Shown here piece after piece: positions 1-8,399 of a stretch of DNA of 64,000 bases. The notes beneath the pieces were generated by a model. The model saw only the letters and a program-made list of their open reading frames with translations. It made no database searches and was not told the DNA's origin. Every line of letters begins with the position of its first letter. Positions within the stretch are counted from its first letter, which is position 1. Origin of the DNA: Streptosporangium roseum DSM 43021 (GTDB lineage: Bacteria > Actinomycetota > Actinomycetes > Streptosporangiales > Streptosporangiaceae); contig NC_013595.1 of NCBI RefSeq assembly GCF_000024865.1, forward strand, positions 8,308,001 to 8,372,000, in the 5' to 3' direction. Position numbers and translations under genes: made by a program.

Positions 1-398
1 TTGGCGTTGAGCACGATGTCGGTGGACACGGCGAAGCCGAAGGTGACGACGGCGAGGTTGACCCCGCGGATGCGCAGGGCCGGCAGCCCGATGGCCACCC
101 CGACGGGGACGGCCGCCAGGCCGCCGAGGACCAGCCAGAGCAGGAAGCCGCCGGGCGCGTCGGCCAGGTTCAGCCGGAGCACCACCCACGCGCCGATCGC
201 GGCGAACGACATCTGGCACAGGGACATGACCCCGGCCCGCCCGACGATCACACCGTAGCTCTGCATGATCACCGCGCCGACGACGGCGGTGATCGCCAGG
301 TAGGTCCAGTACGAGGAGAACAGCGCCGGTACGGCGACGCAGGCCAGCACGGCGGCGCCCAGGCCCATCCCCCACGCGCGTTTGTCGATCATGTTCAC
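1..398 (-). CDS. Branched-chain amino-acid-type ABC transporter permease (LivM-like), partial
   Basis: Inner-membrane permease of a high-affinity ABC importer of the LivHM type. Only the first ~132 residues lie in the window; the gene runs off the left edge. The minus-strand translation is rich in hydrophobic stretches (a first segment just after MNMIDKRAWGMGL, then further ones), ending in the family-like pattern PALRIRGVNLAVVTFGFAV. The GTG at 398-396 overlaps the TGA of the upstream livF-like gene (GTGA), so the two are translationally coupled; an in-frame ATG at 392 is an alternative start. Because it sits with aromatic catabolism genes, the substrate may be an aromatic acid or ester rather than leucine; that is inference. 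Confidence 0.8.
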   Translation of the reverse strand, partial: MNMIDKRAWGMGLGAAVLACVAVPALFSSYWTYLAITAVVGAVIMQSYGVIVGRAGVMSLCQMSFAAIGAWVVLRLNLADAPGGFLLWLVLGGLAAVPVGVAIGLPALRIRGVNLAVVTFGFAVSTDIVLNA

Positions 399-1135
399 CG
401 GGTCTCGCCCTCCGCCTCGGCTCCGGCTCCGGCGGGCACCGCGCCGAAGTAGAACTCGTGCAGCCTTTCGCCGTCGCCCCGCAGCTCGTCACAGGGGCCG
501 TCGAACACGACGCGCCCCTTGCGCAGGACGTAGGCGTTGGCCCCGACCTCCAGGGCCAGGTTCGCGAACTGCTCGATGAGCAGGACCGCTATGCCCAGGC
601 CGACCAGGTCCTTGACCGCGTGCATGAGGCGGCGGACCACCACGGGCGCCAGGCCCAGGGACATCTCGTCGATGAGGACGACCTTGGGATCGGAGATCAG
701 CGCGCGCCCGAGCACGAGCATCTGCTGCTCGCCGCCCGACAGGTGCCCGGCCTGGAGCCCGCGGCGCTTGTTCAGCTCGGGGAAGAGGCCGTAGACCGTC
801 TCCAGGTCGCCGGCGCCCGACCGGGAGACCAGCAGGTTCTGCTCGACGGTCAGCGTCCGGAAGACCGTCCGCGCCTGCTCGACGTAGCCCAGGCCGGCCT
901 GCGCCCGCTTGTAGACCGGGAGCCGCTCCATCGCGGTCCCGCCGAGTTGGATCGTTCCCGACGTCGCCTTCGCGAGGCCGGCGATGCCGTCCATCAGGGT
1001 CGTCTTGCCCGCGCCGTTGGCGCCCAGGACCACGGTGACCGTACCGGGCTCGACGTCGAGCGAGACGTCGTGAACGATCGGGACCTCACCGCGGTTGACG
1101 CTGACGCCCTTCAGGGCGAGGACCGGGCCGCTCAT
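395..1135 (-). CDS. livF: ABC transporter ATP-binding protein, LivF-like
   Basis: Cytoplasmic ATPase subunit of the importer whose permease follows. The 246-residue length is normal for LivF. Walker A is GANGAGKTT (about residue 37), the signature is LSGGEQQ, and Walker B is VVLIDE followed by MSLGLAP, a string typical of the LivF/LivG group. The start ATG overlaps the TGA of the upstream esterase gene (ATGA) and the stop overlaps the permease start, so esterase, ATPase and permease form one tightly coupled minus-strand operon. No LivG or substrate-binding protein is visible; they may lie to the left of the window. Confidence 0.9.
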   Translation of the reverse strand: MSGPVLALKGVSVNRGEVPIVHDVSLDVEPGTVTVVLGANGAGKTTLMDGIAGLAKATSGTIQLGGTAMERLPVYKRAQAGLGYVEQARTVFRTLTVEQNLLVSRSGAGDLETVYGLFPELNKRRGLQAGHLSGGEQQMLVLGRALISDPKVVLIDEMSLGLAPVVVRRLMHAVKDLVGLGIAVLLIEQFANLALEVGANAYVLRKGRVVFDGPCDELRGDGERLHEFYFGAVPAGAGAEAEGETR

Positions 1136-2079
1136 CGCGGGCCTTCCGCGCGGGCCGACCGCAGCGCGGCGATGACGCGCTCGTGCGCGTCGCGGGCCGC
1201 CGACAGCTCGATGGCGAGGAGGCCGAAGAAGCCGTGGATGAGGCCGTCGAACCGGACGAGCTCGACCTCGACGCCGGCGCGCCGCAGCTCCCGGGCGTAG
1301 TCCTCGCCCTCGTCGCGGAGCACGTCGTACTCAGCGCCGAGGATCAGCGCGCGGGGCAGGCCCGACAGGTCGCTCGCGCGCAGAGGCAGGAGGTAGGGGT
1401 CGTCCATGTCACCGGCGTCGCGGGGGTACTGGGTGAAGAACCAGTCCATGCTCGCCTTGGACAGGAAGAAGCCGTCGGCGAAGTCGCGGTAGGACGCGCG
1501 CCCGTCGTCCGGATGGCCGAGCACGGGCGAGACGAGCACCTGCAGGGCGATCGCGGGTCCGCCGAGGTCGCGCGCCTTCAGCGCGACGACGGCGGCGAGG
1601 TTGCCGCCCGCGCTCTCCCCTCCCACCGCGATCCGCGCCGGGTCGACCGAGAGCCGCACGCCGCTGTCGTGGACCCAGCGCACCGCGGCGTAGCAGTCGT
1701 CGGCCGCCGCGGGGTAGGGGTTCTCCGGCGCGAGCCGGTAGTCGACCGAGACGACCACGACGCCGGCTCCGGCGCAGACGGCGCGGCAGGCGACCTCGTT
1801 CTCGTCGAGGCTGCCGATCGTCCATCCGCCGCCGTGGAACCAGACGAAGGCGGGGAAAGGCCCCTCCCCCTCGGGGGTGTAGACCCGGACCGGGACGTCT
1901 CCGGCGGGGCCGGGGAACACGGTGTCGACGACACCGCCCACGGGCTGGAGATCGTCCGGCATGGTCCAGGACTGGCGGAATCCCTCGCGCATCGCCGCCG
2001 CGTCAAGCTGGGGGGCTTCGCCCTGGTCCTCGACGCCGGCGCGATCGATTATTCTCTGCGCCTCAGGATGCAGGGGCAT
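1132..2079 (-). CDS. Alpha/beta hydrolase, hormone-sensitive-lipase family esterase
   Basis: Probable carboxylesterase of the HSL (type IV) family, 315 residues. It has the oxyanion-hole motif HGGG (in VWFHGGGW), the nucleophile elbow GESAGG, an acid region at GAEYDVLRDEG and a C-terminal histidine in DGLIHGFFGL, so the triad looks intact. No signal peptide is seen, so it should act in the cytoplasm. It is the first gene of a coupled operon with the ABC importer, which suggests that an imported ester is hydrolysed to feed the catabolic pathway. A shared half-site lies about 50 bp upstream, in the divergent promoter region with the amidohydrolase gene. Confidence 0.88.
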   Translation of the reverse strand: MPLHPEAQRIIDRAGVEDQGEAPQLDAAAMREGFRQSWTMPDDLQPVGGVVDTVFPGPAGDVPVRVYTPEGEGPFPAFVWFHGGGWTIGSLDENEVACRAVCAGAGVVVVSVDYRLAPENPYPAAADDCYAAVRWVHDSGVRLSVDPARIAVGGESAGGNLAAVVALKARDLGGPAIALQVLVSPVLGHPDDGRASYRDFADGFFLSKASMDWFFTQYPRDAGDMDDPYLLPLRASDLSGLPRALILGAEYDVLRDEGEDYARELRRAGVEVELVRFDGLIHGFFGLLAIELSAARDAHERVIAALRSARAEGPR

Positions 2080-2127
2080 CGTTACCTCCGGTTGCCCGGG
2101 TGCCCTCGCTCACGTTCAGGCACTCGC

Positions 2128-2147
2128 AAATCGTATCCGATTCCATG
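2128..2147 (+). promoter_or_regulatory. Candidate GntR operator, site 1
   Basis: AAATCGTATCCGATTCCATG lies between the divergent esterase and amidohydrolase genes. The half-site AAATCGTAT recurs in three other control regions of this block (near 4815, 9917 and 12420). Sites 1 and 2 also share ATTCCA three bases after the half-site. The shared element fits the FCD-type GntR regulator encoded at 8400-9083; this assignment is inference. Confidence 0.55.
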
Positions 2148-2190
2148 TACGTTATGCGGGACCAAATGACGTGTCTAGAGTGCTGGTGAA

Positions 2191-3579
2191 ATGTTGCAGA
2201 ACGAATCCCTGAGTGACCCCGTGCCGGCGGACGTGGTCATGACCGGCGGTACGGTGCACACCGTCGACGCCGCCGACCGTGTCGCGGAGGCGATCGCCGT
2301 CACCGGCGGCCGGATCGCCAGGGTCGGAACGGCCGGGGAGGTGGCCCCGCTGATCGGGCCGCGGACCCGTGTCATCCGTCTGCGCGGCAGGTCGGTGCTC
2401 CCCGGCATCAACGACTCCCACCTCCACGGCGTCTGGCTCGGCCAGATGTGGCCCGATCTCCTCATGGACCAGATGGCCGCCGGGCACCACGGGGGCGAGC
2501 CCCCCTCCCGCCTGGAGACCGCCGGGGCACGGCGCGGCGCGATCCTGCGCACCGGGGAGCTGCTGGCCTCCCTCGGCGTCACCAGCTACACCGAGCCGGG
2601 CCTGGGCCCCGGCGAGGACGCGGGGCCCAGCGGCTGCTTCGGCTCCGCCGCGCTGCGCGACTACGCCGACCTCGCGGCCGAGGGCCTGCTCAGCGCGCGG
2701 GTCACCGCGCTCATGCTGTTCGGCGAGCTCGACGGCGCCTCCTCCCTGCCCGGCCTCCTGGCGGGACTGCGCGACTTCGTCCCGCCCGCCGACGTGCCCG
2801 GCTGGTTCCGCGTCGCGGGAGTGAAGATCTTCGCCGACGGCATCCCCCCGATGCGCAACGCCTGGACCGACGAGCCCTACGCCGACGGCACGCACGGCGG
2901 CCTGCTCGTCGAGGGCGGCTCGGAGGCCGAGCGCGAAGCCGGCCTCGTCGCGATGATCGACGCGGCGCACGCGGCGGGACACCAGATCGGCGTGCACGCC
3001 ACCGGCAGCCGGACGACCAGGAAGGTCGCCGACGCCTTCGGCGCGGCCACCGCCCGCGACGGCCGCGACGCCCGGCACTACGTCATCCACGGGGACGTGA
3101 TCTCCCCGGCGACCCTGGCGGCGATGGCCGCAGCCCGCGTCGGCCTCAACACGCAGGCGGGGATCGCGGTGGCGACCGAGGACATGCTCCGCGACGCCCT
3201 GGGCGAGGACGTCCTGGCACGGGCCTGGCCGACGCGCGACGCGCTGGCCGCCGGCGTCCCGCTCTGCCTGAGCTCGGACGCGCCGGTGCTCACCCCCGAC
3301 TGGCGGGCCGGGATCGCCGCGGCGGTGACCCGGCGCGGCCTGGACGGGAGCGTGCGCGGAGCCGCCCAGCGGCTGGCGCTCGCCCAGGCCCTGCGCGCCT
3401 ACACGGCCACCCCCGCCTGGCAGGACGGGGCCGAGGACTGGAAGGGCTCGCTGGAGCAGGGCAAGGTCGCCGACCTGTGCGTCCTGGAGGCGAGCCTGCT
3501 GGAGACCGAGGCGGAGGCCCTCCCCCAGGTCCCGGTCGCCCTGACGATGGTCGGCGGCCGCGTGGTCCACGAGCTCTGA
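2191..3579 (+). CDS. Amidohydrolase family protein (YtcJ-like)
   Basis: Metal-dependent hydrolase of the amidohydrolase superfamily, group 3. The 462 residues include the N-terminal beta-sandwich part (residues 1-75) and the metal-binding HxH motif in NDSHLHGVW. Later metal or catalytic sites are visible: the lysine in GVKIFADG, histidines in GVHATGS and YVIHGD, and the aspartate in CLSSDAP. The substrate is unknown; family members cleave amide or related C-N bonds. No good Shine-Dalgarno sequence precedes the ATG, so translation may be leaderless or start at GTG 2221. It is divergent from the esterase operon and shares its operator region. Confidence 0.8.
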   Translation: MLQNESLSDPVPADVVMTGGTVHTVDAADRVAEAIAVTGGRIARVGTAGEVAPLIGPRTRVIRLRGRSVLPGINDSHLHGVWLGQMWPDLLMDQMAAGHHGGEPPSRLETAGARRGAILRTGELLASLGVTSYTEPGLGPGEDAGPSGCFGSAALRDYADLAAEGLLSARVTALMLFGELDGASSLPGLLAGLRDFVPPADVPGWFRVAGVKIFADGIPPMRNAWTDEPYADGTHGGLLVEGGSEAEREAGLVAMIDAAHAAGHQIGVHATGSRTTRKVADAFGAATARDGRDARHYVIHGDVISPATLAAMAAARVGLNTQAGIAVATEDMLRDALGEDVLARAWPTRDALAAGVPLCLSSDAPVLTPDWRAGIAAAVTRRGLDGSVRGAAQRLALAQALRAYTATPAWQDGAEDWKGSLEQGKVADLCVLEASLLETEAEALPQVPVALTMVGGRVVHEL

Positions 3580-3604
3580 CCTCCGCGCGGCCCGCGGGGC
3601 GCCG

Positions 3605-3771
3605 CCTCCGGGCACGGCCCCGCGAATCCGGCCTGTCGCGAGGTCCCTCCTCCGGGTACGGCCCCGCGAGCCCGGCCTGTCGCGGGGGCCGTACCGGGTG
3701 GGCGTCGCGGGCCGCATCCGGGGGTGACGGCCCGCGACGGCGGTGCTCCCGGAAGACGGCGGTGCTCCCGG
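3605..3771. repeat. Short direct repeats between convergent genes
   Basis: A 36-bp unit (CCTCCGGGCACGGCCCCGCG and the following bases) at 3605-3640 recurs at 3649-3684 with three mismatches. A 17-bp unit (GACGGCGGTGCTCCCGG) at 3736 recurs at 3755. No gene is supported in 3580-3779, which separates the convergent amidohydrolase and aldo/keto reductase genes. Confidence 0.7.
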
Positions 3772-3779
3772 GAGGGGGA

Positions 3780-4769
3780 TCAGCCCCGTTCCGGGGCGTC
3801 GGTGTCCCAGGAGGCGTCGGGGCGCACCACGTCCCTGTCGATCCAGAGCCCCTCGACCGCCGGGCGCAGCTCGTCGCCGTGCCGGGCCAGCAGGTCGAGC
3901 GCGCCGAGGTTGTCGTCGAGCTGCCGCCCGCCGCTGACCCCGAAGAGCACGGTCGCGGCGGCGGGGTGGGTCAGGCAGAAGGCGATCGCGAGCTGGGCCG
4001 CGGTGGCCCCGAACCGCTCGGCGACCCGCTCGGCCTCGGGGTACGACGCGCGGATCCGGTCGCGGATGCCTCCGGGGTCGGCGCCGATCTTGCGCTCCGG
4101 GTGCAGCTTGCCCGCGAGGATGCCCCCCTCGAAGACGTCCGAGGCCTGCAGGCCCAGCCCGTCGTCGAACAGCCGCCCGTACGGCTCGCCCTCGGGCACC
4201 GAACGCCGGGCGAGGCTGTACTTGAGCTGCGCGAACGTCGGCGGCACCATCCCCTCCGCCAGGGCGAACTCCCGCGCGAACCGCAGGTCGGCGGCCGACC
4301 AGTTGTTCACGCCCCACGTGGTGAACCATCCGGCCCGCACCAGCTCCGCCACGTCGGTCACCACGGACCGGATGTCCAGCTCGCCGAGGAAGTCACCCGC
4401 GACGACGGAGTCGGCCCGGTCGGTGCCGATCCGCGACAGCGAGAGCTCTATCTGCTCGGCGAAGGAGGTGGTGGGGTAGTCCCACAGCCAGAACTTGCCG
4501 CACAGGAGATAGTCCTCCCGGGCGACCCCGGCCTCGCGGACGGCCCTGCCGAAGATCAGGTCGGTGACGGCGTTCTCGGCGTGCGGGCCGAAGTTGTAGT
4601 GGGCCACGTCGAAGAGGTTGACGCCGAGGTCGACGGCCCGGCGGATGAGCGCCGCCGCCTCACCGGATTCCATCCGATCCCACGTGTTCCACGAGCCGAG
4701 GCCGAAGATCGGGACCTCCGGCCCGTCGGCGCCGAGCCGGCGCCTGGGCACCTGAGCTGAGAACTCCAT
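3780..4769 (-). CDS. Aldo/keto reductase
   Basis: NAD(P)H-dependent aldo/keto reductase with a TIM-barrel, 329 residues. The ATG at 4769 was chosen because it has a GGAGG upstream and begins the family-like MEFSAQVPRRRLGADG; the frame stays open upstream but that extension is antisense to the methyltransferase gene. The active-site Asp and Tyr fall in FDVAHYNFG and the Lys in LLCGKFWLW. The usual catalytic His position reads VAGDFLG, so the tetrad seems altered. It is divergent from the O-methyltransferase, and a GntR-like half-site lies between them. Its role in the pathway is unknown. Confidence 0.78.
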   Translation of the reverse strand: MEFSAQVPRRRLGADGPEVPIFGLGSWNTWDRMESGEAAALIRRAVDLGVNLFDVAHYNFGPHAENAVTDLIFGRAVREAGVAREDYLLCGKFWLWDYPTTSFAEQIELSLSRIGTDRADSVVAGDFLGELDIRSVVTDVAELVRAGWFTTWGVNNWSAADLRFAREFALAEGMVPPTFAQLKYSLARRSVPEGEPYGRLFDDGLGLQASDVFEGGILAGKLHPERKIGADPGGIRDRIRASYPEAERVAERFGATAAQLAIAFCLTHPAAATVLFGVSGGRQLDDNLGALDLLARHGDELRPAVEGLWIDRDVVRPDASWDTDAPERG

Positions 4770-4814
4770 CGCGAACCTCCGATGACGTTGTGCGGCCCCT
4801 GGCCGCCGAGAAGG

Positions 4815-4834
4815 AAATCGTATAGCATTCCAAA
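4815..4834 (+). promoter_or_regulatory. Candidate GntR operator, site 2
   Basis: AAATCGTATAGCATTCCAAA lies between the divergent aldo/keto reductase and methyltransferase genes. It shares AAATCGTAT and ATTCCA with site 1, and AAATCGTATAG with the reverse complement of site 4. It lies about 30 bp upstream of the methyltransferase start and overlaps its probable promoter. Confidence 0.55.
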
Positions 4835-4862
4835 TATTGTCTGAACCTAGGGAGTTGAGTTC

Positions 4863-5855
4863 ATGTCGCCTCACCCGGACCCCGCCGGTCCCGCCAGGAT
4901 CGTGGACGTGGCCACCGGCTACATGGCCGCCAAGCAGCTCTTCGCGGCCAGTGAAGCCGGCCTGTTCGCCGCGCTGGCCGGGGGACCGGCGACCGTCGCC
5001 GAGATCTCCGCGCGCACCGGGCTCCCCGGACGCACCGCGCGGATCCTCGCCGACGCGATGGCGAGCCTCGACCTGCTGACCCGCGCCGACGGGGTGTACA
5101 CCAACTCGCCGTCCGTCACGCGGTACCTGTCCGGCACCGGGGACGACGTGGACCTCCGCCCGTTCCTGGCCTTTCTTGACGGGATCAGCTACGGGCACTG
5201 GCTCGGCTTCGGCGAGACCGCCCGCACCGCGCTGCCGGCGAACCTGGATCTCAGCGAGGATCGGTGGGGCACCTTCCTGACCGGTGTGATGACCTACAAC
5301 GCGCTGCACGCCAAAATGCTCGCCGAGAACTACGACTTCTCCCGGCACCGGCGGGTCCTCGACTTCGGAGGGCTGTCGGGCTCCTTCCTGGCCGAGGCCC
5401 TCCGGACGGCCCCCGACCTGCGCGGCACGTTCTTCTCCGGCGGCGACCTGGTCCAGCACGCACAGAAGACACTGGCCGACGCCGGGATGGGTGACCGGGT
5501 CGAGGTCGTCGACGGCGACCCCCTCGCGGGCGACGTCCCCACGGGCTTCGACCTGGTGCTGCTGGAGCACGTGGCGCACCGGTTCGACGCCGATCAGAAC
5601 CGGCTCATCGCCCGGCGGGCCCGCGAGGCCGCGGCGCCCGGCGCCACGCTCCTGCTGCTCGACTTCTTCCTGGACTCCGACGACGACCAGCGCGCCATCG
5701 ACGCGCTCCACGCGGGCGAGTACCTCGTGATCGACGGCACGACCGTCTACCCCGAGGACGAGGTGCGCGGCTGGCTCCGGGAGGCGGGATGGGAGCCGGT
5801 GGAGACCCGCGCGCTCCCGGGCAGCCCGCGCGTCATCGTGGCGGAGGCCCGATGA
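4863..5855 (+). CDS. SAM-dependent O-methyltransferase (family 2 type)
   Basis: 330-residue class I methyltransferase of the plant COMT/caffeate type. An N-terminal winged-helix dimerisation domain (about residues 10-90, including TVAEISARTGLPGRTARILAD) precedes the Rossmann domain. SAM motif I is VLDFGGLSGSFL (about residue 160), and VAHRFDADQN matches the region that carries the general-base His. Family members methylate phenolic hydroxyls, so a catechol or hydroxyphenyl substrate fits the block. The next gene overlaps by ATGA, so methyltransferase and SDR are coupled. GGGAG precedes the ATG. Confidence 0.85.
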   Translation: MSPHPDPAGPARIVDVATGYMAAKQLFAASEAGLFAALAGGPATVAEISARTGLPGRTARILADAMASLDLLTRADGVYTNSPSVTRYLSGTGDDVDLRPFLAFLDGISYGHWLGFGETARTALPANLDLSEDRWGTFLTGVMTYNALHAKMLAENYDFSRHRRVLDFGGLSGSFLAEALRTAPDLRGTFFSGGDLVQHAQKTLADAGMGDRVEVVDGDPLAGDVPTGFDLVLLEHVAHRFDADQNRLIARRAREAAAPGATLLLLDFFLDSDDDQRAIDALHAGEYLVIDGTTVYPEDEVRGWLREAGWEPVETRALPGSPRVIVAEAR

Positions 5856-6592
5856 GCGCCGCGGGCCGCGTCGTCCTGGTCACGGGCGCCGCGAGCGGGA
5901 TCGGCCGGGCCGTCGCCCAGGCGTTCGCCGAGGCCGGCGACCGGGTCGTGGTCGCCGACCTGGACGGCACGGCGGCCGGCCGGGTCGCCGCGGAGCTGGG
6001 CGCGCTGGCCCTCCCCCTGGACGTCACCGACCCGGAGGCGGTCGCGGCCGGCCTGGAGCGGGTCGCCGGCGAGCTCGGCCCGGTGGAGGTCCTGGTCAAC
6101 AACGCGGGGATCGTCGCCGGCGGCGGATCCCTCGTCGACCTGCCCATCGAGATCTTCGACAGGGTGGTGGCCGTGAACCTGCGCGGGACGTTCACCGTCA
6201 CCAAGGTCGCCGCGGCACAGATGATCGAGGCGGCCAGGGGCGGCTGCATCGTCAACATCAGCTCGATCGGGGCCCGCCAGCCCACCGCGGGCCTGGGCCA
6301 CTACGAGGCCACGAAGGCCGGCGTGGACGCGCTCACCCGGACCGGCGCCATCGAGCTCGCCGGCCACGGCATCCGCGTGAACGGCGTGGCCCCCGGACCG
6401 GTGCACACCCCGATGACGGCGGGCCTGATGACCGACCCGGCCGCGCGGGGCGCGTGGGAGTCGCGCATCCCGCTCGGCAGGATCGCGACCCCCGGCGACA
6501 TCACCCCGCTGGTGCTGTTCCTCGCCTCGCCGCAGGCCGGGCACATCACCGGCACCGTCGTCCAGGTGGACGGCGGCCAGCTCCTGGTCTGA
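5852..6592 (+). CDS. Short-chain dehydrogenase/reductase
   Basis: Classical SDR of 246 residues that oxidises an alcohol or reduces a ketone with NAD(P). The Rossmann motif TGAASGIG is near residue 11, followed by VADLDG, NNAG, an active-site Ser in NISSIG and the catalytic YEATK. The C-terminus ends in DGGQLLV as in the FabG-like group. The ATG at 5852 overlaps the methyltransferase TGA; an in-frame upstream start would put non-homologous residues in front of the Rossmann fold and was rejected. The acidic residue after the second strand suggests NAD preference. A very long inverted repeat follows. Confidence 0.9.
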   Translation: MSAAGRVVLVTGAASGIGRAVAQAFAEAGDRVVVADLDGTAAGRVAAELGALALPLDVTDPEAVAAGLERVAGELGPVEVLVNNAGIVAGGGSLVDLPIEIFDRVVAVNLRGTFTVTKVAAAQMIEAARGGCIVNISSIGARQPTAGLGHYEATKAGVDALTRTGAIELAGHGIRVNGVAPGPVHTPMTAGLMTDPAARGAWESRIPLGRIATPGDITPLVLFLASPQAGHITGTVVQVDGGQLLV

Positions 6593-6644
6593 CCGGGCGA
6601 TCCCGGCCGGACCGGAGAAACGGCTGGGACATTCGGGAGAAGGC

Positions 6645-6718
6645 CGTCAGGTGGGCCCTCCACTCGGGTCGGGAACTTGCGGTAGAGGGTCCCGACCCGA
6701 GTGGAGGGCCTTCTGACG
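6645..6718. terminator. Very long perfect hairpin between convergent genes
   Basis: A perfect 21-bp inverted repeat has arms 6654-6674 and 6690-6710 and a 15-nt loop (ACTTGCGGTAGAGGG). An outer 6-bp stem, CGTCAG at 6645 with CTGACG at 6713, extends it after a small internal bulge. It sits between the converging SDR gene and the truncated dehydrogenase gene, so a bidirectional terminator is the simplest reading. There is no T-tract. Confidence 0.75.
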
Positions 6719-6791
6719 AATCAGCGCAGGTCGAAGAGAGACTCGCCGGATTCCGGCGAGTACTGCCGGCACTCCCGTCTCCGCCTTTTTC

Positions 6792-7679
6792 TTACAGCAG
6801 CCGGTCTCCGGCACTCGGTGAATGGTCAGCCTGACCAACCGCATCACGGTCGGTGTGCCGGGTTGGCGGATGTCCGCCCGCGCGGTCGCGACTGAGGAAC
6901 TCGGCGAGGCGGGTCGGGGAGTCCGCTCCGTGGCCGGCTGACACCGCGGCGTCGATGACCTCCTTGGCCGCTCGGGTGACGGCCGAGGAGACCTCGGCCT
7001 CCTCAAGTGCGTGGACGATGTGTTCCAGGCTCGCGGCGATCGAGGTCAGCGATGACGAGCTTTCCCCCGAGAAGCCGCCGGCGTCGATCTCGGCCGCGAG
7101 CCCGGGAAGCAGGTCGGCGACGAGCTGCGCCATCTGCTGGGCGTGGGGCGCCAGCGCGGTGGCCGGCACGTGCTGCCGCGCCGCGAGCGCGAAGGAGTGC
7201 ATCAATCCGGTGATCGAGCTCCAGAACAGGTTCAGCAGGGCGACGTCGAAGCTCGCCGCCCTCCCAGGGTCGGTACCGAGATGGACAGCCGTGCCGCCCA
7301 GTGCTGCCAACGTCCGGCGGTGGCGGTCGAAGAGATCGGCCGGTCCGCTGTAGAGGATGCGGGTCGCCTCCGTGCCGATGGCCGCCGCCGGGGTCATGAT
7401 CGAGCCGTCGAGATAGGCCACGCCGAGATTCTCAGCCCGGGTGGCCAGCTCACGGGTGCGTCCCGGTCCTTCGGAGGTGAGGTTGACCAGTGTGGTGGTC
7501 GGCAGTTTGTGATGATCTGATTCGGCGAGTGCCCGGTCGAGGATGGCGTCGACGGCGTCGGCGTCGATGACGCATACGATCGCCACTTCACTCGCATCGA
7601 GCGCGGCCAGCGGGCCGTCTGCCCAAGTAGCGCCGCTGGCGAGAAGTTCGTCGGCAGCGTGCGCGGTTCCTCGGCACAC
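6792..7679 (-). pseudogene. N-terminally truncated NAD(P)-dependent oxidoreductase (imine reductase / 3-hydroxyacid dehydrogenase type)
   Basis: The 295-residue frame matches the imine-reductase-like branch of the 6-phosphogluconate dehydrogenase superfamily: VAIVCVIDADAVDAIL, YLDGSIMTPAAAIG and helical C-terminal pieces such as LLNLFWSSITGLMHSFALA. The first ~30 residues of the family, which carry the GxGxxG dinucleotide motif, are missing; the frame reaches a stop only seven codons above the GTG at 7679. The break coincides with the tail of an unrelated hydrolase on the other strand (7691-7792). The C-terminus after SRDRAGGHPPTRHTDRDA also looks foreign. I read it as a relic that probably cannot bind its cofactor. 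Confidence 0.7.
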
Positions 7680-7690
7680 CTTGGCCGGCC

Positions 7691-7792
7691 CCCTACGTCA
7701 CCCTGCGCGAGGCTGGGGTCGGCGAGGACGTCCTGCGCCTGGTCATCTACGGCAACCCGCTGAGGTGGCTGACCGGCGGCTGGTTTGATTGA
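7691..7792 (+). pseudogene. C-terminal tail of a phosphotriesterase/amidohydrolase-like protein
   Basis: A plus-strand frame reads PYVTLREAGVGEDVLRLVIY and continues through GNPLRWLTGG to a TGA at 7790. This is the usual C-terminal helix of phosphotriesterase-like and related TIM-barrel hydrolases (LREAGVxExxxxxxxxxNPxRxL). The rest of the gene is absent; the fragment begins within about 10 bp of the broken end of the oxidoreductase relic, marking a rearrangement junction. Confidence 0.6.
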
Positions 7793-7821
7793 CGCCGGCG
7801 TCAAGGTTACATACTGGCCAT

Positions 7822-8211
7822 ATGGTCTTCACGCAGGCAGAACTCGACTATCTGGCCGGACAGCGCCTCGGCCGCCTGGCCACCGTCTCTCCCGTCGGCC
7901 AGGTGCAGAACAACCCCGTGGGGTTCTTCGTGGACGCCACCTCGGGCACGATCACCATCGGCGGGCACGCGCTGGGGGCGTCCAAGAAGTTCCGCAACGT
8001 CCAGCAGGGCAGCACCGTGTCGTTCGTCGTGGACGACCTTGCCTCGGTGGACCCGTGGGTGGTGCGCGGCATCGAGATCCGGGGCTCGGCGGTGGCTCTG
8101 ACGGACCACGAGCCGCCGGTGCCGTACTTCTCGCGGGAAATCATCACGATCACGCCCAGCAAGATTATCTCTTGGGGGTTGGACGGGGCCCGGTCGAGCC
8201 GCAAGGTGTGA
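7822..8211 (+). CDS. PPOX-class F420-dependent / FMN-binding oxidoreductase
   Basis: 129-residue split-barrel protein of the pyridoxamine-phosphate-oxidase-like class, a family common in actinomycetes that uses F420 or FMN. Family-like features are FTQAELDYLAGQRLGRLATV at the N-terminus, NPVGFFVD, GASKKFRNVQQG and a C-terminal ISWGLDG. The ATG at 7822 was chosen because homology starts there. A TTGACG at 7789 and TACATACT about 16 bp later form a possible promoter with almost no leader. A second, broken paralogue lies at 60963-61148. The substrate is unknown. Confidence 0.83.
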   Translation: MVFTQAELDYLAGQRLGRLATVSPVGQVQNNPVGFFVDATSGTITIGGHALGASKKFRNVQQGSTVSFVVDDLASVDPWVVRGIEIRGSAVALTDHEPPVPYFSREIITITPSKIISWGLDGARSSRKV

Positions 8212-8358
8212 AAGCTCGTAGACCCTCACTACCCTCCCCCGACCTGCGCCGGTATGCCCCAGCGCTAACGGCTGTTCCACCGTTCCTCAACCCCGGACAT
8301 CGAGTCCGTCCGGGTGCTCGACGAGCCCGCCGCGCCGGGCCTCTCCGTCCGCGCGCCG

Positions 8359-8391
8359 GGCCGTACGGGCGGGTGTCGCCGCCGTACGGCC
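8359..8391. terminator. GC-rich hairpin between convergent genes
   Basis: GGCCGTACGGGCGG at 8359 pairs with CCGCCGTACGGCC ending at 8391, with one bulged G and a short loop. It lies between the PPOX gene and the gntR-type gene, which converge. The rest of 8212-8399 shows no gene. Confidence 0.6.
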
Positions 8392-8399
8392 GGGCGGGC

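Noticed and set aside
395..2212. Long plus-strand frames opposite the LivF-like and esterase genes
   Set aside because: Composition of mirror frames of GC-rich genes; no motifs and no ribosome-binding sites.
2152..4329. 725-codon open frame on the minus strand
   Set aside because: Antisense to the amidohydrolase and only open because of GC-rich third positions; its sequence shows no family motif.
4770..5711. Upstream extension of the aldo/keto reductase frame to 643 residues
   Set aside because: The extension is antisense to the methyltransferase gene, has no homology, and a good ribosome-binding site stands at the internal ATG 4769.
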